From the NCBI RefSeq assembly GCF_958979055.1, contig NC_084886.1:10960654-11024653 (forward strand): DNA of 64,000 nucleotides, read 5' to 3'. Numbering within the stretch: position 1 is the stretch's first letter; every line of letters starts with the position of its first letter. The notes below the pieces were generated by a model. That model searched no databases. It saw only the letters and a program-made list of their open reading frames with translations, and was not told where the DNA came from. Below are positions 12,721 through 24,584 of the stretch, one piece after another. The translations under genes and the position numbers were made by a program. This DNA comes from Alnus glutinosa. Its lineage: Eukaryota > Streptophyta > Magnoliopsida > Fagales > Betulaceae.

Positions 12721-15700
12721 TCAAATCTTTTCATAGAATAAGATGTAGGCCTCGCACTGAAGAACTTCGTCTAGGGAAGCCGAACGGACATAGGCATCAC
12801 TGACATGATACCATACAGAAACATCACTTTCTTTCTCAGCCTTTCCTTTGCTCTTCTCGCCCCCTCTCACATATGCAACATAGTGGCCCCCTCTCATGGT
12901 CCCCGAATGCACTACTACCCCAACTAGGCGGTAATGATACTTCTCCTTGTCTATGCACCTGTAAATGCTCAGGAAAGAACATAGTTGAGTTCTTCATACA
13001 GTACAAAACTATTAATAAAGAAAGAACAAAACATGTGAAAAATTTATTCAGGGGCCAAAAGTTTGTCATTTAACAAGTGTATTTGAGATGTAATTACAAT
13101 CACAATTGCTCAAAACCAATAAGAGTAGCCATTAGGAAGCTGCTCCATTAAAAAAAGAAGCCTAAATTGTGTCCTACAGGAAAAATGAACCCCAACTTCT
13201 CTATGACAAATTCAGTATATTTCTGACTTGTAAGTCACAACAAATAAATCCACAAGCAAAGCACTCCTTCATGAATAAAATATCAGCTGCATATTCTGTG
13301 TACAACATTTTTGTACTATAAGTGACCACCTAGGCAACTGGCAAGGCTCAGTCACACGTGTTCAACAACTATGATTAGGATGTTCAAACATGTTAAAACG
13401 AGTTCAGAAGGAGAAAATGCATGATTTTTTTCATTAAAAAGGGCAATCTGGTGACCATACCAATCTCAAATTATAGCAGAGCGCTTGTTTGACCTAAGAA
13501 TGACAATTTTTTAGGATCATGATGCCTTCACATATCAATACAAAATGGCCCATGACAATGTATTATCCACAAAGATGTTGCCACTCTTTGCGGTTTTGGT
13601 TCCACTAAAAAAGAAACAAAAACAAGCAAAAATAAGAAAGAGGATTCTCAACAGTAAAACCTAATAACATTTTGTGCATTAAGTAGTAAAACAAAAAACC
13701 TTCACAATCTAAATCTTAATGTTTAGTGCTGAACACAATTAAGGCATCAAACACCAACAAGAGTGTATACAAATGAGAAGGAAAAAAAAAAGGAATAAAA
13801 CAAGGGAATAGAATACACATGAACAGCAAAGATGGTGAAAGAAACAGTTTATTACACATCATGTGAATCAAAAACTTACAAAATGCTAATGAGCTAGTAA
13901 TCACATTACTAGCATACTGCACAACATACTCAACAAATATCCAACTAATTATAAATTATTGTTTAAAACGTCCAACCAAAAAGCTTATGCTACGAGTTAC
14001 CAATGAATAAGCTCCAAATCATCTTAGTAAGGTTTCATTTGTAAAAGTTTAAGTACATGTAGCATTTTTCTTTGGAAAGGTCTAACTAGCACATCCAACC
14101 AATATGAGACTTGTTTCCTTGATACCCACTCTCATGTGCTGGCCCAAGAAAACAGAAGAAATCCTGTAGTACCAAAGAGGCTCGGCCAGCCCAACAGTAC
14201 CAGAAGAATTCCAAAAAAGAAAAAAAAAAAGCCAACCAGCCAAACAGAACTAGAAACAAATGCAATGAGCCAAGCACGTGGAGCCCAAGAACAAATAAAC
14301 TGTGATCTAATACCATATTAAAACATCCAATGCAAAAGGTTAAGCTATTTGGTGGAAATGCCAAGTAGCACATAAATTATAACCAACCCTGCACAAAACC
14401 AATGTAAGACTTCTTTCTTTAAATCAGGGGAAAAAAAAACCCTTTATTGGTGTACTTGCAGCATGAGATGGCAAGTCCTTCAGATTAAAACTTGAAATTT
14501 CCTTTAGGATGACTTTAAGTGGACTCTCACTAATTTTGGGATGCTACTTTCCAAAAAAAAAAAAAATAGCGTTCATGTTATTTGAATTTTTAAACGAGCT
14601 AGCTTATTCATCATAAAAATAAAAATAAAAATAAAAATAAAAAAAAAAATCTAAACTAACTAGCTCAATAAAATCAAAATCACAACAATTGTTTGGCGGG
14701 ATTCAAGCTATAAATACTTTTTTTTTTTTGGGGGGGGGAGGGGGGGGGGGGGTCATAGGTGTTCTTTCTTGATTTCAATAAACGAAGGCTCACGCCAAGC
14801 CAAAGAGCAAGCGAAGCAGCAAACGAAGACCCCCAAAAAGTACAGCAAGTTACAGCCCCCTAGGAAGAGTTACGGCCACTCAAATGGAGGCTTGGCTTGA
14901 AAGGTTTCTTTCCTCAGAGAAATAAGCGCCACTTATTAATATTATTAGTCAAAGTAAAGGTGCGCAGGTTTGGAACCCGTTTTCAGAGCTGGCGGCAAAG
15001 CCCTTACGTCATAGGAGTAGCGGCATACTGTACTACATCCGTAACCTATAGCATCATAAGTAGAGCTAGCAGCAGATTCTTTAGAACTCGTACCTTCGTT
15101 ATGGATTAACTAGCACGAGTAGTGGCTTTAGTAGCTTATCCAGGGTACCTCCAGTAGTGGAGATGGCAAAGCATCATTGGTAGCATCAGTACCGGCATAG
15201 CCTCTTTTTTTTACAATAAAGAAAGCATGGGAACCAATAAAAATTAAAAAAAAAAAAAAAAAAAACTAAGGAACTGAAGCATATCTGGGATAATTCTCTT
15301 TTCCTTCAAGAAACATGTGGAAAAGCTATTCCACTTAAGTCATTGTTCAAAGTATGCCATTTTCTAGAACTCTTGAGAGAAGGTACACCTTTTCCTCAAC
15401 AATGGGTTGTGCTGTTCCAATTGTCTAGCAGTTTCGGTTGATATTTTTAGTACCTACCAAAAATCATTACTTTTCCCTGAAAAACTTTTTTTGTCAAAAT
15501 TTTTCCTCGAAACATTTTAGATCCAAACAAACATTCTAAAGGTCACTTATTACTCCCTCAAATGGTTCATTATATCTTACAATTTATGTTGTGGATATTA
15601 CTCAAGATACAACATATTCTGAGCAAGGCTGCTAACTTTTCAATTTTCAAATTTTGCCAGGATAATAATTAGCAATTCTAGCAAATAAGAACCTAACAGG

Positions 15701-18700
15701 CTAGCTACACGTTTTCATTTCTTTTGTTCAATTATGTTAAATAAAATTTAAAAACCATGAAAAATGCCATTCTCAGCCTTTCAACGTGATGGAAAGTATT
15801 AGATTTTGAAGTACATTTCCGTTTGGTGACAGTTTGACCACTTTTGTCTGGCAGGAAAAGTCTTAATTTGGGTTATTGAAAAAGAAAATTGTTTAACTCA
15901 ACGAAGCTCTGGCCCCTGAAAAAAGTTTAAGTCCACAAAGTCTCATACTGACTTCTAAATTTTGAATGATGTTGAGTACATCATAATTTTTTATTTAATA
16001 AGTATTATCAATTGAAAAAAAATGTTATATTCAGCAAAAATAAGATTTTCTATATTAAAATAACTATCTTGTAATAAACATTAAACAAAAGGAAGGATTA
16101 AATAAATAGTCAAGACTTAACGAGATGGTAGTCATATCCACCAGAAAAGTTCTACAATGCACAGCAAGGTTGTAATTACAAAGGAAGGACTTGACATGGC
16201 ATTCTTATCAAAGAAGATAAGCACCAATTATTTGAGATACATTAAACAAAATTACCTATAATTCAAATACAATGAACATGTTGGTACCAAACTTTTGCAG
16301 AAAAGATTCTCTGCCAGCCAAATAAAGCCACATATATTTGATGAAGTTACATTATGCCACTAACGTTAACTAACTGGGTCAGACAGGTAATGTTTCAGTT
16401 CCCCACATCCCCAAACCTACCCCTTTTCCTGAATAGGGAGTTCATGATCTCAATCTCACAACTCAATGTGAACCATTTATGAAAAGTTCCTTTCACATCT
16501 ACACGGGTAGAAGTGATGTGACACAAACAATATTATGGAGTATATTAGATTTAAAAACAATAACATGATCCTTCTCACTAGGAAAAGGACTTTGAATGAG
16601 GACAAATTTCTTGTTTGCAGATATTCCTGTAACTTTGTGATCCACTGCAATAATTATATGTACACCACAAGCATAAACCGTGTTACCAAGTAACTCTGCC
16701 AACTCATCAAGCTACTAAAATCAATATTTTGGTGCTTTAATTGGCGCGCACACACACCATTGCATCCAATATTATATTAAACAATGAAGATATATGCATC
16801 AAGAAAATAAAGCATCTAATCCACACGGAAAAGAGAATTAGTGGCAACAACAACAGATCTTGATTGAGATAGTAGTTCTTTTACAAATGCATGATAATGC
16901 AGCTTTAGAGAAGAGGCTTTCCGAATCAATAAAAACAAAAGACAATGTGATGTCAAAAGGCAATACAACTATGGAATTTCAATAATTCAAAATGCATTGA
17001 ATATAGTTTGGAAAGTACCTGGGATCCATATATGACCTAAGATCAATGGTTTCTCTGAAACTGACATGGCCGTTCAATTTGCTTAACCGACCACGAGCAT
17101 CTTGGCTGAATCTTTTAAGATGGATGGTAAGAATAGGTGGGGCCTTATAAATGAGGACCCTTTTGGTTGCATCCCTTTTCACCTTCACGCTTTTGGAATC
17201 TATCTCCTCGTCCTCACTTACCTCTGGTTCAGGGCCTCCGGCAAACAATTGGGAATCATTCTGCTGGACTTTACCAGTGGTGTATTGCATACTACCTAGC
17301 TCATGAACACTACAGGAATCAACGGCTTGACAACTGAAGCTTTCTTGTCTGCATGTTTTATAGCAACCCGAAGAATGTGATTGCTCTGGAAGTGCATCTT
17401 TTATCTCACCATTTCCTTCTTTCCATTGAGAAACAACTGGATTCAGCTCACCTGTTTGACCATTTTCAATTTTTGGGCAATCCATTTTTCTTTTGTGTGA
17501 AACCAAGCTTTCAACAGTAGCATTAGGAGAAGCATCACTTCCAGTATCGCCATTATTCAGGTTTCCAACTTCAGCAGGGGGGGAGAAGTTCTTATCTAAG
17601 TGTAGTTGCTCATTTTGGATTTGTCTCTCATCTCCATTCATCAAAATCGCTGAAGCAGTATTCACCGGCTTCTTTGCTCTCAACATCTGGTGTCGTAGAA
17701 TTTTTGAACAATTCTCACAATGCCAAGCATTTTCATTAGAAAGAATCTCTGGTTTTATGAAATGAGCTAAACAACTCTCAACGGTTACTGGAGAATCAGT
17801 ATTATCTACTTCATCTGGATCTGACTCACTGCTATTTCCCACCACAACACCAGTTTCTGCAACCTCGTTACCTAAAGAGGGCCTTGTGGTCGGCTCTGCA
17901 GCAATCTCAGGCTCATTGAACATGTCACCAAAGCCATCAAAGTCCAATTCATCTTGTCCACATCCCATAACAGATGAGGAGGCCTCAGCCTCTCCTTTTA
18001 TTATCTCTCCCGCAGTGGAACTTTCGTCTTTATAAGGAAGCAACAGAACTTCATTACCTTGAACCTGTAACGGTTGCTCATCTTCCCAATAATTCACAGA
18101 CGTATCTGGTTTTGGATTTGGCTCTTCATTGAGTGGAGAAATCAGACTGCTAGACTCAGAGCTTGCCTGTACTGGTACGCCATTCATATATATATCCTTG
18201 TTTTCTGGATCTTGAGTCACTGAAATATCATTGCTTTGTGAAGTCCAATCATTTTCATCTGATACAGTCCCCGGTTCAACGTAATCCAACCATGTAAGAT
18301 TTTCCAATAATGGTGATGTTTGCTCTACATCATTCTCAAAGACTCGCTCATTTTCAAACGCTTGGACAGCTAAGAGATTCTGTGAATCTGAGGCCCCTTC
18401 ACCAGCCACAGTAATTAGGGAACCTAACGGTGCAGAATCACGTGAAGAAGCCATCACTTTTTCTGCAACAGGCTCAATGGACCGTGTCTGGCAGGAAATA
18501 TCATTGCTGGCTGATGGGGTTGAAACACTTTGGGCTGTTAACAAATCTGCATCTTTATTAAGTTTCGGCCGAGTTTTTCCACCTTTCTTGGGCGGCAGTT
18601 TAGTTTTCTTTGCTCGAGAGACAGGTTGGACCTTTCTGGGTCGAGGATTTTTAGTTGGAACTGGCAGGGAGAGATCTAAAAAAGGTTCATACACTGTTGA

Positions 18701-19807
18701 AGAGTGCTCACATTCAACACAACAAACAGTACTAGATATTTGGCCCCCAAATACAGCATCCACGAAAGAACCCGAATTTGAAGAAATCCCATCACTCTTT
18801 GAAGAATTATTCTCTTTTCTGGTGCCCAACTCTTCAGTAGACAAACCATCAAGTAAGCAACGGAGAAATTCATGACTGTCATGCTGCTGATATCCCCTAA
18901 ATTGGGGAGCCTTGGAACAGACACAACCAAAAAATGATCTAGGATTTATCACATTTTTAAGTCCTGCCTCCGGCTTGGTTTCAATAAAGAGCTTCTTTAA
19001 AGCAACAGTAAGAGGTCCAACAGAAGCATCCAACTTGAAAAAGTAATCCCTCAACCTACCCATCGCTAGAAGATTCTGCATGATTGAATTGAAGAAGCAA
19101 GTATTTCCAAGATTAACCAAGCCTCTCACTGCATAACTGCCTCCTCCATCCGAATCAATTAGTACACTGCTTCCTGCTTTAATTTCACTTGTAATACTGC
19201 CACTCCCGAACCAAATATCCTCAACATCCACTGAGGACTCTTCTGATGATCGCCCTTTTATCAACTTCACAATATCTGATAAGATGTCTTTATGTTCATC
19301 ATTCTCGTCCATCTTCTCAACAGGAATGAGTGTATTGCAAGGGAAGCACCAACATAGCTGAGGTTTCTCAATATGAATTACCAAACGGTGACGTGTCTGC
19401 CTTACATGCCGAACCGTGTGACTTTGAGCGCCCGTTGGGAGTCCAACCCCTCCACAGGCATAATGCCCACATTCCAAACAAACCCAGATGGCTCTCGAGT
19501 CAGATTTCGGATCAACTGCAGCCCCACCTTTCTTCTTCCCATGTTTACCTTTTCCCTTACTCCCCTTCCCTTCCACCCCACAATCTTCACAGGTAATAGG
19601 TTCTGAAGACCCGATTTTAGCTGACAAAATACTAAAATCAACACCCTTTTCAAGATGAACACAAGGTTTTCTCTCTTTTACTACTGAAACTACATCACCA
19701 ACAGTCTCAAGACTTGGGTTGGATTGTAGGGGAACTTTTTTTTGGGAATGGGTTGTAACCCGTTTCTCCTTTGGGGGAGCTCGGCTCTTCTTGACTTTCT
19801 TCCCCAT
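12721..19807 (-). CDS. Ubiquitin carboxyl-terminal hydrolase, UBP1/UBP2-like
   Basis: A cysteine-protease deubiquitinase. Two coding exons, 19807-17019 and 12958-12721, join in phase (CCC AG|G) to give 1008 aa; plant UBP1/2 proteins are about 960-1080. A basic N-terminus is followed by a ZnF-UBP domain at about residues 48-157 (C49, C73/C76, C110/C113 and histidines). The catalytic Cys box [16 protein letters not shown] has C237. QQHDSHEFL follows; a long acidic low-complexity insertion then interrupts the USP fold. The finger WHCENCSK and LTIHLKRF precede the intron. The second exon holds the His box [12 protein letters not shown] (about H955), WYHVSDAYV and terminal YILFYEKI. I start at the ATG of MGKKVKKSR: an AG acceptor lies just upstream (TTGGTTTCAG), so the open frame before it is intronic. 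A leader exon probably ends at 20319. Confidence 0.95.
12959..17018 (-). other. 4.06-kb intron splitting the UBP catalytic domain
   Basis: It separates LTIHLKRF from the His box. Donor GTACTTTC (CCCAG|GTAC) and acceptor TTTACAG|GTG. The intron carries LTR-like debris near 13960-14420 (including TCTAATACCATATT, like an antisense Met-tRNA primer site), an A/T microsatellite (14614-14649), a G run at 14729-14751, a candidate organelle-like block (14752-15206) and poly-A runs. No additional exon of the USP domain is missing, so a single long intron is sufficient. Confidence 0.85.
14752..15206. other. Candidate organelle-derived (mitochondrial-like) insertion
   Basis: This roughly 450-base block is more balanced in base composition than the intron around it, has no homopolymer runs longer than a few bases, and contains short purine-rich words (AAGCCAAAGAGCAAGCGAAG, CGTACCTTCGTTATGG) reminiscent of plant mitochondrial intergenic DNA. 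It is bounded by a poly-T/poly-G run on the left and a T run followed by poly-A on the right. No organellar gene is recognisable in it. The assignment rests on texture alone. Confidence 0.35.
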
Positions 19808-20266
19808 TAATTCCTGAAACCAATCCAATACTACCAATAAAACCCACCAGAATAAAACCAACAATCAAAGCAGCAAGCACAAACAATTAACAAAAACCCA
19901 AGGAACAAGAATCCAACCTAATATTACCGCTCACACGTACAGGTATGGGCCTAGCAAAGCAAAGAAAAAAGTACCCATCCATATATTGCTCATATCAAAA
20001 AAAAAAAAAAAAAATTACACGATTTTTATCATTGGAGCAACCATAAAAGCAAAATCAATAAGAGTCAAACATAAAGAACAAAAACCCAAACCTCACTATC
20101 TGCCAAAGCATAAATAGAAAACTAAAAGAACCCATTAACGATACGGATACATAAAGCAAAGCCTAGACGATTATTTGGATTGAAAAGTGTGAATAAGAGC
20201 TTCAGAGCAATCGTATTAGGTGAAGCAAAAGCATAAATTTGGGCAAAAATTAAGTACTTGAAATTT

Positions 20267-20303
<37 letters not shown>

Positions 20304-20620
20304 AGATATTAGTTTTACCTCAAAATCTGGAGGAAAAGGACCAAATATTGCTTGGAGAGCGTTCCAAGGGAGTCAGCCCTGGGCAGCCTTACATGGGCGA
20401 GAAAAGGAAGATTGATTTTTGAAGATTAGGATCCAACAATGTTAGAGTCTTAGACAGACTCAAAGACTGGTGTGCGCACTTAAAGGGGTTTGGCGCACCT
20501 TCAGCTACTCGTCCGACACAGACAAATGTGAATATGTGAAAACAGTGGCAACTGGTATCTGATAATAAGGGAGAGTGTGCTCAATCCCTCCCTTGGAACG
20601 TTCAGTAATAAGGGAAATGA
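19808..20620 (-). other. UBP 5' UTR intron, leader exon and upstream DNA
   Basis: On the minus strand, CAGATTTTGAG|GTAAAACT at 20319/20318 is a good donor and TTGGTTTCAG, ending just before the start codon, a good acceptor. A leader intron of about 500 nt is therefore likely. It contains two long A runs on the plus strand (20001-20014 and 20270-20300). The transcription start is probably near 20400-20500. This is inferred from splice signals only. Confidence 0.55.
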
Positions 20621-20725
20621 TATTTAATTTGTAAACATTTTTTTATTATTTGTACATACCTTTTATATAGATTAAGATTTTTTATAATTATTTACTCGAA
20701 TTTAAGAGAATTTGAACAAGTAAGT

Positions 20726-20820
20726 GTGAGAGATCATTTATAAGACCTATTTGACCAAATAAAAATTGAGCTGCTTAACCACTCATCAGATCAGGTAGGT
20801 CCCATAAGTGATCTCTCACC
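20726..20820. repeat. Short inverted repeat within copy 1
   Basis: GTGAGAGATCA...TATAAGACCTATTTGACC is answered by GTAGGTCCCATAAGTGATCTCTCAC on the other side of a short loop, giving a hairpin of about 95 bases. A related, more diverged version occurs near 23195-23300. It looks like a small non-autonomous DNA transposon. Confidence 0.55.
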
Positions 20821-20921
20821 ATTTTTTGATTAATTATATATGAGACTCTTTATTATTGATTATTTTAATTCTGTTTTCGAAGTTTTGAAAAAAATTCACT
20901 TATGTCTTTTACCTTCTCTTA

Positions 20922-21070
20922 GAATTTGGATCCTCTCCATTTGAAAATAGAGAGGATTCTCTCGATTTAGGGTAAAAGTGAGGATGTAGTTGTCTTTTCA
21001 TATTTTATGAAAATGTAAAAAGACAATTATGTCCTCATTGTTGCACTAAACGGATAGAATCTCCTCCTTC
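20922..21070. mobile_element. 149-bp MITE with TTA target duplication
   Basis: The segment is flanked by TTA at 20919-20921 and again at 21071-21073. Copy 2 of the surrounding duplication has the empty site (CTTCTCTTATGGTTAT near 23571-23586), so the boundaries are read directly. Inside there is self-complementarity (GGATCCTCTCC.../...GAGAGGATTC and GTTGTCTTTTCAT.../...AAAAGACAATTATGTCC). A 3-bp TTA/TWA duplication is the habit of PIF/Harbinger (Tourist-like) MITEs. Confidence 0.8.
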
Positions 21071-21659
21071 TTATGGTTATTACGCCATCAACAAATTGTT
21101 CGTTTAATTCAATTTTTTTTCTTCTTAAAATATTAAAAAAAAAACAAAAAAAAAAAATATGAAAAGGCGACCGGAGTGATTATTTTACTTAAGTGTGATT
21201 ATAATAACACATACCGATTGAGAACCAATAACAGGAGCTAGATGATGAGAAACCGCATGCAATCATAAATCGATGAGGCCCAAAGTGTGGAACCCAATGG
21301 TGCAATCATATAGTACAATTTTTTATTTTACATATTCTTATACTATTGATAGATTACAATATGCTACACGAAAATCTTATAAAATAAAAAAAAACAAAAA
21401 TTACATATATTTTTGACATAAATAATTTAATTAGAATGAATGAGAAAAAATTCCCCCAAGTAGAAAAACTAGCTTGTCCTTTTGGTGGAGCCTAATGAAG
21501 TTAAACTTTTCAGTAAAATGACCCGAAACAAATATAAAATGTATAATTAATAACCAATTATAATTGCCCAAAGCGTTGCTGCCCGCCCATAAGATCTATG
21601 GCCCATGGGCTGTAAAACAAAACAAAATAAGAAAATTAAAGGAAAAAGAGAGTAATCCA

Positions 21660-22810
21660 CCCGCAACAAGGAAATAAACGCTCTTTCTTTGAGACTAGTA
21701 CTTCAACGTAAAACCGACTCCGACGCCGACGCCGACGCCGACTCCTGCAGGGATTGCAGGATTTCTTATACCTATTATATATATTCACCTTCGACTGAGT
21801 TCAGAGAGCAACTCCAAGCTTTGCATACTACTCTTCCTAAACTGCAGTCTGCGTCATCATCTTCTTTTTCTTCTAGGAAAAAGACAGGGAGTTCCGCCAA
21901 AGAAAGACAAAAACGGAGAAAAAAATCAATCTTGCAAAGGATATCTGATTTGACAGATTCTCCAATGAAATCTGATCTCCTCCCACATCGATCAACTTTT
22001 CAGGCCCAACGCTCCCAGGTTGAAAAAGCCCTTACCTATCCTTCTCCCACGTGAACTTTACGGCCTCTACGCTCGCGGGGAGACAATTGACAAATCACAC
22101 GGCAGCTATCCTTCTATCACATGAACTCTACGGCATCAACCCTCGCATGGAGCGAAAGAAATGGCCAAGATAATTCTGAAGATAGCAACGGATCACAGCA
22201 TAACACACCCGTGAAGAAGCAGTGTTTTTAGGTCCGTTTGGATCTGTGATATTTAAAAAAAATGATTTTTAAAAACACAGATAGTGTTTGACAAAATCGC
22301 AGTTTAACCTTTAAAATCGTAAATTAATCTTTAAAATTTTACGCTTTTAAAAAAGCATCATCTTATCAAAAAAACAGAAAACAGATTTTCTGTATTTTCG
22401 AATCGTAATTTTTAAAAACATAATTCTCAAACGATTTATATTCTGTAATTTGATTTAAAATCAAACTTATTATCTACGAAATCAGAATTCCAAACACTTC
22501 CTCCCAACCTACCTTTTTTTTTTTTTTTCGCATGAGTTCTTCCATCGCCACAATCGTACGGAGAAAAGTATCCCACAAGGCCACAACAATCTCATGAATC
22601 AATGACACAAAAGAGCGCCCATGATAGTTCTGAAGGGAGCAACGCATCACAGCACAAAGTCAACCGCGAAGAAGCGGAAGCTCTTTTTCTTTTTCTTTTT
22701 CTTTTTGTTTTTGTTTCGATTTTGATATTGTTCTGTTTTGCTCTTCTTTTGCTTCATTTATTTATTTATTTTTATTATTATTTTTTTATGAATCAGAAAA
22801 TCTTTTGAGT
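21660..22810. other. Locally duplicated spacer, possible decayed gene fragment
   Basis: This lies between the two copies of the larger duplication. A CTATCCTTCT...GTGAACT(T/C)... block near 22035-22083 recurs with changes at about 22107-22155, 72 bases on. A second block, GATA(A/G)TTCTGAAG... with AGCAACG and ATCACAGCA, occurs at about 22170 and about 22623. Between those last two is a segment (about 22232-22503) whose ends mirror each other (GTTTGGATCTGTGAT and, inverted, GTTTGGAATTCTGAT), suggesting a transposon insertion. An open frame at 21689-22054 lacks an ATG start and matches no family I know. Confidence 0.4.
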
Positions 22811-23179
22811 TCGAACGTACTTCCAAAACGACCATCTTTCTAATCGAACCATTCAGTATGTCTGTTAATGGGCCGATTCTGAATCAATTGGGTAGCGACG
22901 GAATATCGATCGATCTTTCTACGTACTTTTTTTAGTTTTTCTCTCAACTCTAATATTCTAGTTGTATACTTGTATTTAAGTCTTGACTAAATAATTGGAT
23001 ATTCAGAGTACAAAATAAAAATTAGTGTTTACTTTCACTCGATGATATCTATCTCTTAGCAAGTTAGCATTGTCCCTTTATGTTGATTAATATATTTCTC
23101 ACCTTGAAAAATTACATTAAGCTTAATAATTTTTTGTTAAAAAAAAAAAAGAAAAGCCCGGTAAGATCGTGTCCATTCA

Positions 23180-24003
23180 AAGATAAATTTTTTAAAATTA
23201 CTTTTAGACTACTTATAGGACCCACTTGACCAAATAAAAATTAAGTTGTCCAACCATTTATCCAGTCAGATGAGTCTTATAAGTGACTTCTCACAATCAC
23301 TTGTCCGAATCCTATCAAATTCGAACAAATAATTATAGATGATTCTTATCTGTATAAATATGTACAAAGTGTGTACAAATAACACATGTTCAGATGTCCA
23401 ATAAAAAAGGCCCCCCCAAAAAAAATTGTTATAAGTTTTCAAACTTAATCATACATATGATTTTTGTCTAAATATGATTTTGTTCCATTAATTATATATG
23501 AGACTCTTGATTATTGATTATTTCAATTCTGTTTTGGAAGTTTTGAAAAAAAATCATTGATGTCTTTTACCTTCTCTTATGGTTATTATGCCATCAACAA
23601 ATTGTTCACATAATTGGATTTTTTTTCTTAAAATAAAAAAATAATTAAAAAAAAAGTATGAGAGGGCGACCAAAATGATTATTCTATCTGAGCGTGACCA
23701 TAGTAGCGCCTATCTATTAAAAACCAATAACAAAAGCTAAACGATGAGAAATCGCAAACAATCATAAATCAATGAAGCTCAAAGTGTGGAACCCAATGGT
23801 GCGATCATATAATAGTTTTTTTTTTTTTTTTCACATATTCTTATACTATTCACGTATTACAATATGTTACATTAAAATCTTATAAAATAAAATTAAAAAA
23901 GAAAAAGGAAATTACATATATTTTTGACATATATAATTTAATTAGAATGAATCAGAAAAAATTCCTCCCGTAGAAAAACTAGCTTGTCCTTTTGGTGGAG
24001 TCT
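23180..24003. repeat. Local duplication, copy 2 (empty MITE site)
   Basis: The paralogous copy of 20635-21495, same orientation, about 2.5-2.7 kb downstream. It lacks the 149-base insertion and so preserves the pre-insertion target site. Divergence from copy 1 is clearly visible (scattered substitutions and small indels), so the duplication is not recent. Confidence 0.8.
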
Positions 24004-24584
24004 AAGTGCATGTCATATGTTTTCACTTTCCCTCACTGTTGTTTCTATTTTTTGGATCCTTCCAACTAATTATATGGTAAATAAATATTGTACCTTCATC
24101 TTTTTATTTTTATTTTTATTATTTATAATTCAATAATAATTTTAAAATTCACATAACATATGAGAAGACATAGGAAATACTTTAGTCCTCCTAGCAAGGG
24201 CGGAGGTAAAAGGGGATTGGGGGCTGTTTTCTCCAAAAATAAATAAATAAATAAATAAAAATCTAAACTCTTTTTTAGTTGGATATAAATTATAATTGGG
24301 TGTTCCTTAGTTTTTTTCTTGCCAAGAAAAAAAAGCGGTAGAATGATTTAAATAAATTTCTTTATTCAAAACGACAGCCTAATTGTCGTGTTGAGAGCTA
24401 TCCACAGACGGCCAAAAAGAAAAAGAGAGTAATAATTGGACGAGGCGAATAAAAGAAAGAATCCCAAGACTCTCTCTCTCCGCACCCATTGACTCCTCCG
24501 ACCTCTATTTCTCCATTCCTCTGCTCACCGCCACCATCACCGCCACAACATCCTCTCGAAGCTCAGAGCTGATCTGTCGCCACC
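24004..24584. other. SERF upstream region
   Basis: A degraded GCAAGGGCGGAGG... element near 24194 resembles the end of the MITE at 51322. An AAAT-type microsatellite follows at 24238-24260. From about 24465 the DNA becomes a C/T-rich leader (CTCTCTCTCTCCGCACCC, CACCGCCACCATCACCGCC) leading into the start codon, typical of a 5' UTR. Confidence 0.5.

Larger units (their letters stand above)
20635..21495. repeat. Local duplication, copy 1
   Basis: Shares long runs of near-identity with copy 2 (about 23180-24003), for example ATATATGAGACTCTT, CATCAACAAATTGTTC, AAAGTGTGGAACCCAATGG and ACTAGCTTGTCCTTTTGGTG in the same order and orientation. Copy 1 is interrupted by an extra 149-base segment (20922-21070). 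Neither copy codes for anything recognisable. The duplicated unit is probably a non-coding repeat or an old transposon fragment. Confidence 0.8.

Noticed and set aside
14086..14373. 95-codon hydrophobic frame in the UBP intron
   Set aside because: Lies in LTR-like repeat sequence inside an intron, with no family resemblance.
14729..14751. Poly-G run as a possible G-quadruplex regulatory element
   Set aside because: A near-pure G run beside a T run in an intron is more simply a slippage product or insertion edge; no functional context supports regulation.
19808..19864. A 19-residue N-terminal extension (MLVLFWWVLL...) open in frame before the UBP start
   Set aside because: It is hydrophobic and unlike the family, and ends at a good AG acceptor directly before MGKKVKKSR. 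It is the end of a 5' UTR intron.
21689..22054. 121-codon frame with DADADAD and KKRRKK-like patches
   Set aside because: Starts at TTG, not ATG; the Asp-Ala repeat is a GACGCC microsatellite. Kept only as a possible decayed fragment.
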